Of a stretch of DNA of 29,095 nt, positions 6,703 through 14,408 are shown in pieces; position 1 is the first letter of the stretch, and each line of letters begins with the position of its first letter. Position numbers and translations under genes: made by a program. The stretch spans positions 1 through 29,095 of the forward strand of contig JAQUUB010000051.1 of assembly GCA_028694115.1 (NCBI GenBank), written 5' to 3'. The notes beneath the pieces are model-generated. The model was not told the DNA's origin. It saw only the letters and a list, made by a program, of their open reading frames with translations, and made no database searches. The stretch comes from Lachnospiraceae bacterium. Lineage in GTDB: Bacteria; Bacillota_A; Clostridia; Lachnospirales; Lachnospiraceae.

Positions 6703-7560
6703 TTATTCGATATCGTCTGACTGTGAAACCTGACTCCCTGTTCTTGCTATCTTTCCTGTAGTCTTTGGAATTGAACCTGTGGTTCTTGGTATTTTTCCCG
6801 TAGTTTTTGGCATCGATCCTGTAGTTCTCGGTATCTTTCCCGTAGTTTTGGGCATTGAACCCGTGGTCCTCGGTATTTTTCCTGTGGTTCTTGATGTCTT
6901 TTCATTTGCCTTTTGTGCAGAACCCGTTCCTTTTCTTGCAGGTTTTCTTTCCTTTTTTTCTTTAAACTCTTCCTGCTGTTCCATAGATTCTTCTATCGCA
7001 CTTTGTTCAGTCTGCCGTGGATCAACAATCTCAACATCATCTATATCAAGTCCATATGCTTCCTGGTAAATAGCTCTCTCAAGGGATTCATTTTCTTCCT
7101 CTGCCAGTTCGATATAACTTTCACCTTTTACAATTTCTTTGATATAAGTATAACAGCCTTCTCTGCTGTGCATTGCATTCAAAATCCATCCGTTATTATT
7201 ATTGTCAAGCATAGTTAATGCAAAGCTAAGATTTCCACCCATTTCATGGAATGCATCATATTTTACGATTCCAACTTTCTGGTAGTGGCTCTGTACCATT
7301 CGGCGAAGCTCACGAAGACTTGTTCTGTTCTGTCTTACCATTGCAGCGAGATCATCTACCTGGCTGAACTGCTCCTGCAGACTTTCTTCCAGAGTCTTTC
7401 CATCTTTACCTTTCATAAACGATGCATAGCTGGCTTTCAAACGCGTGTATTTCATATTTATGTTAATCAATAATACAAATAATAGTATCTGTATTAAAAA
7501 TAATAAAACAAGCAAATATGCGGGATCAATCCCTATATTCGCTAATATACTATTCTCCAT
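6703..7560 (-). CDS. DUF4446-family membrane protein with repetitive C-terminal tail (285 aa)
   Basis: Resembles the DUF4446 proteins that sit beside parB in many Clostridia; function unknown. Residues 11-33 form one hydrophobic transmembrane helix (YLLVLLFLIQILLFVLL), followed by a helical coiled-coil-like region (about 38-95) and a compact domain (HYQKVGIVKYDAFHEMGGNLSFALTMLDNNNNGWILN) typical of the family. After about residue 190 it becomes a low-complexity Glu/Lys/Thr-rich tail with seven heptapeptide repeats (223-274). The N-terminus is probably outside and the domain cytosolic, but orientation is not certain. GAGGAG precedes the ATG. It lies 109 nt after parB. Confidence 0.8.
   Translation of the reverse strand: MENSILANIGIDPAYLLVLLFLIQILLFVLLININMKYTRLKASYASFMKGKDGKTLEESLQEQFSQVDDLAAMVRQNRTSLRELRRMVQSHYQKVGIVKYDAFHEMGGNLSFALTMLDNNNNGWILNAMHSREGCYTYIKEIVKGESYIELAEEENESLERAIYQEAYGLDIDDVEIVDPRQTEQSAIEESMEQQEEFKEKKERKPARKGTGSAQKANEKTSRTTGKIPRTTGSMPKTTGKIPRTTGSMPKTTGKIPRTTGSIPKTTGKIARTGSQVSQSDDIE
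6742..6888 (-). repeat. Coding tandem repeats: seven TTG(K/S)(I/M)P(R/K) heptads
   Basis: A 21-nt unit encodes TTGKIPR and TTGSMPK in alternation, giving a 42-nt higher-order period, up to TTGSIPK-TTGKIAR. All positions remain in frame. It is rich in Thr and basic residues and probably disordered. Confidence 0.85.
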
Positions 7561-7642
7561 TATTTATCTCCTCTTTTTATATGTACAAGTCTATATATTA
7601 CTTTTCTTTCTTTAAGAATGCAAGTAAATTGTAAGATTTTAA

Positions 7643-7664
7643 TATATAGAAAATTTTCTATATA
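7643..7664. repeat. Perfect 22-bp AT-rich palindrome after parB
   Basis: TATATAGAAAA and its complement abut without a loop, 6 nt beyond the parB stop codon. On the minus strand TTAAAATC follows, a poor T-run, so it is at best a weak terminator; it could also be a protein-binding site. Confidence 0.5.
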
Positions 7665-7669
7665 CTTTT

Positions 7670-8764
7670 TTACTGTTCCAACTTTTCCTCATCATGAATA
7701 GACATAATCAAATCATAAATTCTCTCAAGTTCTTTTTCGGAATAGTATTCAATTTCAATCTTTCCTTTTCCATTTTTCTTTTGATTGACAATAACTTTTG
7801 TTCCTATAACATCTTTCATCTTAGTTTCGAGATTTTCGTACACAAATGCATGTTCATTTATCTTTTTCTTTACTGTTTTCTTAGGGTTCTTAAGAGTTTT
7901 AATCATTTTTTCAGTCTCACGAACACTAAGTTTTTCATCAAAAATCTTACTAGCAAGTAAAAACTGTTGTTCTTCATCATCAATTGCAAGCAGAGCCCTT
8001 GCATGTCCTGTTGAAATCATATCATCAACAATCATCCGCTGCACTCTTTCACTTAGCTTCAAAAGACGCATTGAGTTTGTAACTGCAGTTCTGCTCTTAG
8101 ATACTCTCTCTGCGACTTCATCCTGTTTCAATGAAAATTCATTTAACAATTTTTTATATGCCATAGCTTCTTCAATCGGGTTTAGATTTTCTCTTTGAAT
8201 ATTCTCAATCAAAGATATTTCTAATATTTCCTGATTACTATAACTTTTTATAACCACAGGCACTTCCTTGATTCCAGCCAGTTTAGCTGCTCTCCATCTT
8301 CTTTCACCTGCAATCAATTCATAAAATCCATTTTTTTCCTGGACAAGCAATGGCTGTAATACTCCAAACTGCTTAATAGAATCTGAAAGTTCAAGAAGGC
8401 TGTCCTCGTCAAAATCTTTTCTAGGTTGTTCTCTATTAGGCTCAACTAACGAAATCTTAACCATTTTTTCGCCTGTGCTTTCTTCTTTTGTTTCAAAACT
8501 ATCTTCTTTTACTACATCATTTGTAATATCCTTACTTATTTCAAAAAGTTTTTCTGTTACGGCCTTTGGAGATTCTTCTACAACTTCCAGAGTTTCATTA
8601 GTAACATTCTCTGAAATTTCAGCTGAGACTATTTCCTTTTCTGATTCTTTTTCTAAAACTTTTTTCTCTTCCTGCTTTTCAGCTGTTTTTTTTACATTTT
8701 TTCTTGTTGTATCTGGGATAAGGCTGTCAAGGCCTCTTCCAAGCCCATTCCTCTTTATAGCCAT
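7670..8764 (-). CDS. parB: Chromosome-partitioning protein ParB/Spo0J (364 aa)
   Basis: CTP-dependent DNA clamp that loads at parS and spreads to organise and segregate the origin. The first residues MAIKRNGLGRGLDSLIPD carry the conserved ParA-stimulating segment. Residues 20-98 are a long Lys/Glu-rich, probably disordered linker. The ParB core begins about residue 103 (VEPNREQPRKDF), with the CTP-binding GERRWRAA (153-160) and ENIQRENLNPIEEA (187-200), then the HTH that reads parS (about 211-235) and a dimerising C-terminus rich in Lys/Glu. At 364 residues it is longer than Bacillus Spo0J, mainly because of the linker. Its ATG overlaps the parA stop codon (TAATG), so the pair is translationally coupled. 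Three parS sites lie upstream of parA. Confidence 0.96.
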   Translation of the reverse strand: MAIKRNGLGRGLDSLIPDTTRKNVKKTAEKQEEKKVLEKESEKEIVSAEISENVTNETLEVVEESPKAVTEKLFEISKDITNDVVKEDSFETKEESTGEKMVKISLVEPNREQPRKDFDEDSLLELSDSIKQFGVLQPLLVQEKNGFYELIAGERRWRAAKLAGIKEVPVVIKSYSNQEILEISLIENIQRENLNPIEEAMAYKKLLNEFSLKQDEVAERVSKSRTAVTNSMRLLKLSERVQRMIVDDMISTGHARALLAIDDEEQQFLLASKIFDEKLSVRETEKMIKTLKNPKKTVKKKINEHAFVYENLETKMKDVIGTKVIVNQKKNGKGKIEIEYYSEKELERIYDLIMSIHDEEKLEQ

Positions 8765-9531
8765 TACTCTTCTCCTTTATTAATAACTTCTTCAGCCAGT
8801 AACATATAACTTTCAGCACCTGTAGACTTTGGATCATACAAATTAATTGGCAGACCATAGCTTGGTGCTTCAGCGAGACGTATATTTCTAGGTATAATCG
8901 TCTTATAAATGTTCTGTTGCAAATTATCCTTAACATTTTCCACAACCTGCAGTGACAGATTTGTTCTGGCATCATACATGGTAAATACAACGCCTTCCAT
9001 CTCCAGTTCTGGGTTCATTCTGTTATGAACTAAGTCTATTGTATGCATTAATTGACTTAATCCCTCTAATGCATAGTATTCACACTGTATCGGTACAATA
9101 ACTGATGTCGCCGTCGTCATTGCATTGATAGTGAGAATACCAAGTGCAGGTGGACAATCTATAATAATATAATCATAATTGTCACATATCTTTGCTACTT
9201 CTTCTTTTACAATAAACTGTTTATTTTCAATGTCTATAAGATCAACTTCAACTGCCGCTAAATTAACATTTGCCGGCAAAACATCGAGATTTTCAAGTAC
9301 ATCCTTGCAGATACACTCTTCTATCGTTGACTCCCCAAGTATCAACTCATATACTGTGTTTTCAACTTCATCTTTATCTACTCCGAGTCCACTTGTCATA
9401 TTTCCCTGTGGATCCATATCTAGAGCAAGTACTTTTTTCCCAAGGCTTGCGAGACAAGAAGATAAATTAATAGCTGTTGTTGTCTTGCCAACGCCTCCCT
9501 TTTGGTTGGCAATTGCTATAATTCGTTCCAT
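8764..9531 (-). CDS. parA: Chromosome-partitioning ATPase ParA/Soj (255 aa)
   Basis: Deviant-Walker-A ATPase that binds DNA nonspecifically in the ATP state and moves ParB-parS complexes; in Bacillus it also regulates DnaA. The P-loop KGGVGKTTT begins at residue 11, with the deviant signature Lys; the Walker B region is YDYIIIDCPPALG (about 117-130). It is of normal length, without the N-terminal HTH of plasmid ParA proteins. The start at 9531 has AAGGGG upstream. Its stop overlaps the parB start. The three parS sites and an extended -10 promoter precede it, so ParB may regulate its own operon. Confidence 0.97.
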   Translation of the reverse strand: MERIIAIANQKGGVGKTTTAINLSSCLASLGKKVLALDMDPQGNMTSGLGVDKDEVENTVYELILGESTIEECICKDVLENLDVLPANVNLAAVEVDLIDIENKQFIVKEEVAKICDNYDYIIIDCPPALGILTINAMTTATSVIVPIQCEYYALEGLSQLMHTIDLVHNRMNPELEMEGVVFTMYDARTNLSLQVVENVKDNLQQNIYKTIIPRNIRLAEAPSYGLPINLYDPKSTGAESYMLLAEEVINKGEE

Positions 9532-9561
9532 TTTTATGCCCCTTTCACTTATTCACTGTTC

Positions 9562-9570
9562 ATTATACCA
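9562..9570 (-). promoter_or_regulatory. parA-parB promoter, extended -10
   Basis: On the minus strand TGG-TATAAT (9570-9562) forms an extended -10 element about 31 nt ahead of the parA ATG. No good -35 is seen at 17 nt. The nearest parS starts 26 nt further upstream. Confidence 0.6.
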
Positions 9571-9595
9571 CCTTTTTCGTATGCTATCTACACAA

Positions 9596-9611
9596 TGTTT
9601 CACGTGAAACA
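9596..9611. promoter_or_regulatory. parS site 1
   Basis: Exact 16-bp palindrome TGTTTCACGTGAAACA, the ParB/Spo0J binding consensus, 65 nt upstream of parA. Confidence 0.97.
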
Positions 9612-9642
9612 TATATTTTTTAGTTTTAATGTATAAATTCCA

Positions 9643-9658
9643 TGTTTCACGTGAAACA
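9643..9658. promoter_or_regulatory. parS site 2
   Basis: Exact TGTTTCACGTGAAACA; here the palindrome extends outward to 26 bp (9638-9663) through flanking TTCCA/TGGAA. Confidence 0.97.
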
Positions 9659-9888
9659 TGGAACAGTAAAAAATGTATTTATTAACCTTAGTAATCAAAT
9701 TTCTCATTTTAAGTATTAAAACGCTAAGTGTTAGTAGATATTTTTATATATTAACAGAAATTCAAAATTTAAGTTTCTTTTGATAAAAAGCAATAGTTCA
9801 TAATTCAGTAGTAATGAAAAACAATCTAAAATATTATTAAATGTATATTTCTTCGATAATTTAAATTTAAAATAATAGAAAAATAGAA

Positions 9889-9904
9889 TGTTTCACGTGA
9901 AACA
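9889..9904. promoter_or_regulatory. parS site 3
   Basis: Exact TGTTTCACGTGAAACA, 246 bases from site 2, in the same intergenic region. Confidence 0.97.
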
Positions 9905-10111
9905 TCTTCTAACAATTCTTTTTTATCAGTAAAAAAGATTTTTTAAATCTGTTTTGTTGCTTCTTCATAATTTCTTAGAAGACTTACTTGTTTCAGTAGA
10001 ATATAAATACCACTAAAACAAGCATAAAAAAACACTATTTAGCACTCCATGCACTTAAATTGAAAGTTTGTTTATCAACCATAAATACTTAAAAAGTTCA
10101 TAAAATAAGGC

Positions 10112-10140
10112 TTTCTCAATACTTCAAACTGTAGTATAAT
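10112..10140 (+). promoter_or_regulatory. Candidate promoter of the hydrolase-like gene
   Basis: Perfect TATAAT (10135-10140) with a weak TTTCTC (10112-10117) 17 nt upstream. Confidence 0.5.
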
Positions 10141-10185
10141 AAAGGAATCGGATACATTAATTACACAATAATTTAAGCACCATAT

Positions 10186-11214
10186 ATGTCTGATAAGAAG
10201 GTTATGAAAGCAGGTGATATTTTGAGTTTCAAAAAGAAATTTACGACGATTGCATTATTAGGAACAGCCACTGCTGCTACTATCCATATAATTAATAAGG
10301 CTATTGAATATAGTGCAACACTTTACAATTATTTAGCTCAACCAGAGGGTAATTACTATGATTGGAGATTTGGAAAAATATTTTATACAAAACAAGGCGA
10401 AGGTTCTCCTATCTTATTAATACACGATTTGGATGTCAGTAGTTCTTCCTATGAATGGAATGCAGTAGTAAGTACATTATCTAAAATAAATACAGTTTAT
10501 ACATTGGATTTATTGGGATGTGGCAGATCAGACAAACCTAATTTAACATATACGAATTTTCTATATGTTCAGCTAATAACAGACTTTATAAAACACATAA
10601 TCAAAGAAAAAACAGATGTTATATCAACTGGAGCTTCCGGATCTTTTACAATTATGGCATGTGCCAACGATAACGACATTTTTAATAAGATTATGCTTGT
10701 CAATCCAGCCAGCCTTATTGAATTAGCAAAGATACCTACCAAGCGTACAAAGATGCTCAAACATATTATTAATCTTCCAATTATAGGTACATTGATTTAT
10801 AATATAACTGTAGCAAAGAATATGATTGAAGAGAATTTTGAAGAGAACTATTTCTATGATAATAGTAAGATAGATTCCAAGGCTATTGATACATATTATG
10901 AAGCTGCGCATAATAAAGCAATGGCATCCAAGTTTTTATTTGCAAGTATTCAATCTAGATATACCAATGCTAACATTATCCACTGTTTAAAGAATATTAA
11001 TAACAGTATTTTTATTATTACTGGAAATGGTAATCCACTGAACGAAGCTTTTGCAGATCAATATGCAAACCAGATTCCTGCAATTGAAGTTTTTGGAATT
11101 GAAAACACAAAATATTTACCGCAGCTTGAAGCGCCGACAGCATTTATTGAACAAGTTGACGTTTTATTTGAACTTTCAATTAAAACTTGTGACAAAGAAG
11201 AAATCAGTGCATAA
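10186..11214 (+). CDS. Alpha/beta-hydrolase-fold protein, catalytically doubtful (342 aa)
   Basis: The fold is recognisable: LLIHDLDVSSSSYEW (78-91) where hydrolases have the HG oxyanion motif, YTLDLLGCGRSDKP (105-118), and a nucleophile elbow STGASGS with Ser151. The usual acid is not seen (ITGNGNPLNEAF, 278-289), and where a catalytic His would precede LPQLE there is Tyr310 (TKYLPQLEAP). So only the Ser of the triad is clearly present and it may be a pseudoenzyme. Residues 18-40 are moderately hydrophobic and could anchor the protein. No Shine-Dalgarno precedes the ATG at 10186; the in-frame TTG at 10222, behind AGGTG, is an alternative start. Between parA and rsmG, and transcribed against its neighbours. 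Substrate unknown. Confidence 0.8.
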   Translation: MSDKKVMKAGDILSFKKKFTTIALLGTATAATIHIINKAIEYSATLYNYLAQPEGNYYDWRFGKIFYTKQGEGSPILLIHDLDVSSSSYEWNAVVSTLSKINTVYTLDLLGCGRSDKPNLTYTNFLYVQLITDFIKHIIKEKTDVISTGASGSFTIMACANDNDIFNKIMLVNPASLIELAKIPTKRTKMLKHIINLPIIGTLIYNITVAKNMIEENFEENYFYDNSKIDSKAIDTYYEAAHNKAMASKFLFASIQSRYTNANIIHCLKNINNSIFIITGNGNPLNEAFADQYANQIPAIEVFGIENTKYLPQLEAPTAFIEQVDVLFELSIKTCDKEEISA

Positions 11215-11221
11215 GTCAAAG

Positions 11222-11230
11222 TTATCCACA
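11222..11230 (+). promoter_or_regulatory. DnaA box, consensus
   Basis: TTATCCACA, the perfect DnaA 9-mer, directly after the hydrolase-like gene. Near-boxes TTATTCACA (11244-11252) and TTATCAACA (11253-11261) follow within 31 bases, inside the hairpin at 11233-11297. Confidence 0.7.
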
Positions 11231-11232
11231 TA

Positions 11233-11297
11233 AAATGACCGAGTTATTCACATTATCAACAGTTTTTGTTGATATAATGTAAATAACTCGGTCATTT
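11233..11297. repeat. 65-nt hairpin between convergent genes
   Basis: AAATGACCGAGTTATT (11233-11248) pairs with AATAACTCGGTCATTT (11282-11297). After one C/A mismatch the stem continues through ACATTAT and, past a 2-nt bulge, CAACA/TGTTG. It lies between the plus-strand hydrolase-like gene and minus-strand rsmG and may be a bidirectional terminator, though T-runs are short. It contains DnaA-box-like 9-mers. Confidence 0.75.
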
Positions 11298-11414
11298 GTA
11301 CAAATGAATAAAACATCTCATACGATTTTTTCATATCATAACTTCATTTCAGATCTTATAAATTAAGAATATTAAGCAGATATTTAGAATAGACAATGAT
11401 ACTTTTTTATAAGA

Positions 11415-12125
11415 TTATATTGGTTCTTTTGCAGGAAGTCCAGCTTTTCTAGGATATTTTTTCTTTGTTTCCTTCGCTTTTTTAATCTTAACGAAAGACC
11501 TTCCAATTTCACTGCCCGGAAGAGTAAATTTTACGGTATCATCGATGTTTCCACCAAGAACAGAGACTGCAAGCTTAGATTTCAACAATTCATCATCGAT
11601 ATCCTCAGACTTATATGAAATAAAAAATCCACTTATCTTTACATATGGCAGGCAATACTCAGACAGTGTGGAAAGGTTTGCTACTGCTCTTGATACACAC
11701 AAATCGAAACATTCTCTATAATCTGCCTGTTTTGCGTAATCCTCAGCTCGACCATGAATTGCTCTGATACCAGATAACCCAAGTTCTTCAATCACAGTAT
11801 TCAAGAATTTTACACGTTTATTTAGGGAATCCAAAAGCACAATCTCCAACTCAGGAAAAGCAATTTTTAGAGGAATTCCCGGAAAACCAGCTCCCGTTCC
11901 AACATCAATTACTGTCTTAAACTTTTTAATATCAATTGCCTTTACAATTGCCAGACTATCAACAAAATGTTTTTCATTCACTTCTTCATATTCTGTTATT
12001 CCTGTGAGATTCATTACTTTATTCCACTCAACAAGCAACTCATAATATTTATCGAACTGTTTCTTTTGTTCGTCATCCAGTTCTATATCCAGTTCCTTTA
12101 ATTTATTATCAAATATTACGCTCAT
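11415..12125 (-). CDS. rsmG: 16S rRNA (guanine527-N7)-methyltransferase (236 aa)
   Basis: SAM-dependent methyltransferase that modifies G527 in the 530 loop of 16S rRNA. The SAM motif I is VIDVGTGAGFPGIPLKI (72-88); VEWNKVMNLTGI (33-44) and the C-terminal KYPRKAGLPAKEPI are characteristic of the family. Length is usual. The ATG at 12125 lies behind a GGGAGAA Shine-Dalgarno. A terminator separates it from mnmG, so it probably has its own promoter; TTGTGA/TAGAAA with a 17-nt spacer (about 12139-12167) is one candidate and it overlaps a DnaA box (TTATTCACA, 12159-12167). Confidence 0.96.
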   Translation of the reverse strand: MSVIFDNKLKELDIELDDEQKKQFDKYYELLVEWNKVMNLTGITEYEEVNEKHFVDSLAIVKAIDIKKFKTVIDVGTGAGFPGIPLKIAFPELEIVLLDSLNKRVKFLNTVIEELGLSGIRAIHGRAEDYAKQADYRECFDLCVSRAVANLSTLSEYCLPYVKISGFFISYKSEDIDDELLKSKLAVSVLGGNIDDTVKFTLPGSEIGRSFVKIKKAKETKKKYPRKAGLPAKEPI

Positions 12126-12215
12126 ATATTTCTCCCATATTTCTATTATTCAGGAAAGTTATTCACAATCCTTGTCCTTTGCTTGTTTATAACTCTTGCC
12201 AATAAAATCAAACAT

Positions 12216-12256
12216 GTAAAAACACAGTAAAACAGACACTTTCAATCTGTTTTACT
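12216..12256 (-). terminator. Intrinsic terminator, mnmEG transcript
   Basis: On the minus strand AGTAAAACAGA (12256-12246) pairs perfectly with TCTGTTTTACT (12236-12226) around a 9-nt loop, and GTGTTTTT follows. It would separate mnmE-mnmG from rsmG. A diverged copy of the loop and stem sequence occurs after dnaA. Confidence 0.65.
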
Positions 12257-12385
12257 ATTTATAAAGATCCGGCTGCTTCGCTTTTTTTGAGTAAAAGATT
12301 TGTATTTTCTCCTCAGACAAGCACCCCTCTGCCCATCATTTGGTATCCTACGTAATAGGATATGAGGTGTTTAAAGTTCAATATC

Positions 12386-12484
12386 AGCAAACTGCCCATT
12401 TATAAATACGCATATATGCGTATTTATAAAATTACCTAATAGTCCCTGAATACCACTTGTCAAAGCAGATATTGGCAGTTTGCT
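12386..12484. repeat. Nested inverted repeats with a perfect 32-bp palindrome
   Basis: AGCAAACTGCC (12386-12396) and GGCAGTTTGCT (12474-12484) pair exactly. Inside them, 12399-12430 is a perfect palindrome centred on GCATATATGC with AT-rich ends. The right outer arm lies 29 nt past the mnmG stop. It could fold as a multi-branched RNA, or be a small non-autonomous element. Confidence 0.7.
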
Positions 12485-12512
12485 TCATCACTTACTCATA
12501 ACCTTATTACAA

Positions 12513-14408
12513 CTATCTGAACTGCTCCATATACACAAGCAGTACAGAAATATCTGCCGGTGACACTCCTGAGATTCTTGAAGCCTGTCCAATGGATAAT
12601 GGCCTGTACTCGTTTAGCTTCTGCTTTGCCTCGATACGAAGACTTTTTATCTTGTCATAATTGATATCATCTGGAATACGCTTCGTCTCCATTTTCTTAA
12701 ACTGCTCAACCTGGCGCTGCTGACGCTTGATGTATCCTGCATATTTAATATTGATGTCCACCTGTTCTCTGACATCAACTGGAAGCTCATTTCTCGCTGT
12801 ATCAATTGGTGCAAGCAGATTATAGTTCAGCTCTGGTCTTCGGATTAGCTCTGCAATCGTACTTCCAGATATAAGCGGTGTGCTGCTGCATTTTTCAAGT
12901 AAGTGCTGTACTTCCTTTGAAGTTCCTACATGAGTATGTTCCAGTCTGTCAATTTCTTTTGCTATCATCTCTTCCTTTTTCAAAAGATGTTCATAGCGTT
13001 CCTCGCTGATCAATCCAATTTCATGACCAATTTTGGTCAGCCGCTGATCTGCGTTATCCTGACGAAGAAGCAAACGGTACTCAGATCTTGAAGTCATCAT
13101 CCTATAAGGCTCATGGCTTTCCTTTGTAACAAGGTCATCAATTAAAACGCCAATATAAGCCTCGGAACGGTCTATAATGATAGGATGTTTACCCAGAACC
13201 TCTAAAGCGGCATTTATGCCCGCTACAAGGCCTTGTGCGGCTGCTTCTTCATATCCTGAGCTTCCATTGAACTGTCCGCCGCTAAATAGGCCTCTAACTG
13301 CCTTGAATTCCAGTGTAGCATTCAGTTGTCTTGCGTCAATACAGTCATACTCAATTGCATAAGCATTTCTTACAATTTTTGCATGCTCCAGTCCCGGTAC
13401 ACTTCTGTACATTGCATACTGTACGTCTTCCGGCAGTGAGCTGGACATTCCACCGATATATACTTCATCCGTATGCAGGCCCTCCGGTTCAATAAATACC
13501 TGATGTCTGTTCTTATCTGCGAATTTTACCACCTTGTCTTCAATGGATGGACAATATCTTGGACCTGTCCCTTCAATCATTCCCGAATAAAGCGGCGAAC
13601 GATCCAGATTGTTTTTTATAATTTCATGTGTCTTCTCATTCGTATACGTAAGCCAGCAGGAAATCTGTTCCTTCTGAATATCGTCCGGATTCGTTGTAAA
13701 TGAAAATGGAACGATTCTTTCATCTCCGAACTGCTCTTCCATTTTACTGAAGTCCACTGTCTTTTTGTCAATTCTGGCAGGAGTACCTGTCTTAAAGCGA
13801 TACATTTTGATGCCCAGTGATTTCAAAGAATCTGTCAGATGATTGGCAGGCTGCAATCCATTTGGACCGGTCTGCATACTCACGTCTCCGTAAATACATC
13901 TGGCGCGCAGGTACGTTCCTGTACAGAGCACCACTGCCTTACATGCATACTTTGCCCCGGAATATGTCTGGACCCCGGTAATGTGACCATCCTCCACCAG
14001 AAGATCTGTCACTTCCATCTGCTTGATTGTAAGATTCTCTTCTGATTCCAGAACCTGTCTCATGGTTCTGCTGTAATCTGCCTTGTCAGCCTGTGCCCGA
14101 AGTGAATGCACCGCCGGACCCTTTGACTTATTCAGCATCTTCGACTGAATAAATGTCCGATCAATCACCTTTCCCATCTCACCGCCCAGCGCATCCAATT
14201 CTCTGACCAGATGTCCCTTAGAACTTCCACCGATATTCGGATTACATGGCATCAATGCGATGCTGTCCACACTGACTGTAAATATCATGGTTTTTAATCC
14301 AAGTCTTGCAGAAGCGAGTGCGGCTTCACAGCCCGCGTGTCCTGCTCCAACTACTACTACGTCTACTTTATCTTTATTTTCCCATACAGAATTTGCTGAA
14401 TATTTCAT
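12513..14408 (-). CDS. mnmG: tRNA uridine-34 modification enzyme MnmG/GidA (631 aa)
   Basis: FAD-dependent partner of MnmE; the MnmE-MnmG complex installs (carboxymethyl)aminomethyl groups on the wobble U34 of several tRNAs, using methylene-tetrahydrofolate. The FAD-binding GxGxxG is [14 protein letters not shown] (about 18-31). The family signature regions [11 protein letters not shown] and [17 protein letters not shown] are intact, as is the helical C-terminal MnmE-binding domain ending in [18 protein letters not shown]. Length is typical. Its start lies within mnmE (35-nt overlap), so the two are translationally coupled. Confidence 0.98.
   Translation of the reverse strand: MKYSANSVWENKDKVDVVVVGAGHAGCEAALASARLGLKTMIFTVSVDSIALMPCNPNIGGSSKGHLVRELDALGGEMGKVIDRTFIQSKMLNKSKGPAVHSLRAQADKADYSRTMRQVLESEENLTIKQMEVTDLLVEDGHITGVQTYSGAKYACKAVVLCTGTYLRARCIYGDVSMQTGPNGLQPANHLTDSLKSLGIKMYRFKTGTPARIDKKTVDFSKMEEQFGDERIVPFSFTTNPDDIQKEQISCWLTYTNEKTHEIIKNNLDRSPLYSGMIEGTGPRYCPSIEDKVVKFADKNRHQVFIEPEGLHTDEVYIGGMSSSLPEDVQYAMYRSVPGLEHAKIVRNAYAIEYDCIDARQLNATLEFKAVRGLFSGGQFNGSSGYEEAAAQGLVAGINAALEVLGKHPIIIDRSEAYIGVLIDDLVTKESHEPYRMMTSRSEYRLLLRQDNADQRLTKIGHEIGLISEERYEHLLKKEEMIAKEIDRLEHTHVGTSKEVQHLLEKCSSTPLISGSTIAELIRRPELNYNLLAPIDTARNELPVDVREQVDINIKYAGYIKRQQRQVEQFKKMETKRIPDDINYDKIKSLRIEAKQKLNEYRPLSIGQASRISGVSPADISVLLVYMEQFR

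Larger units (their letters stand above)
9664..10185. other. AT-rich intergenic region with parS 3
   Basis: About 520 bases with no supported gene, very rich in A and T. It holds the third parS and an imperfect hairpin (CTTGTTTcAGT at 9987-9997 with ACTaAAACAAG at 10012-10022). A promoter for the gene at 10186 lies at the right end. Confidence 0.7.
12126..12512. other. Structured mnmG-rsmG intergenic region
   Basis: 387 bases without a gene but with several inverted repeats: the terminator at 12216-12256, a 7-bp hairpin TATCCTA/TAGGATA (12344-12362), a 32-bp palindrome (12399-12430), and an 11-bp inverted pair enclosing that palindrome (12386-12396 and 12474-12484). Confidence 0.75.

Noticed and set aside
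6742..6888. Regular repeats that might suggest a CRISPR array
   Set aside because: They are in-frame heptapeptide codons without unique spacers, within an intact gene.
9179..9607. 142-codon open frame on the plus strand over parA
   Set aside because: It is the antisense shadow of a clearly genuine parA, without its own ribosome binding site or recognisable product.
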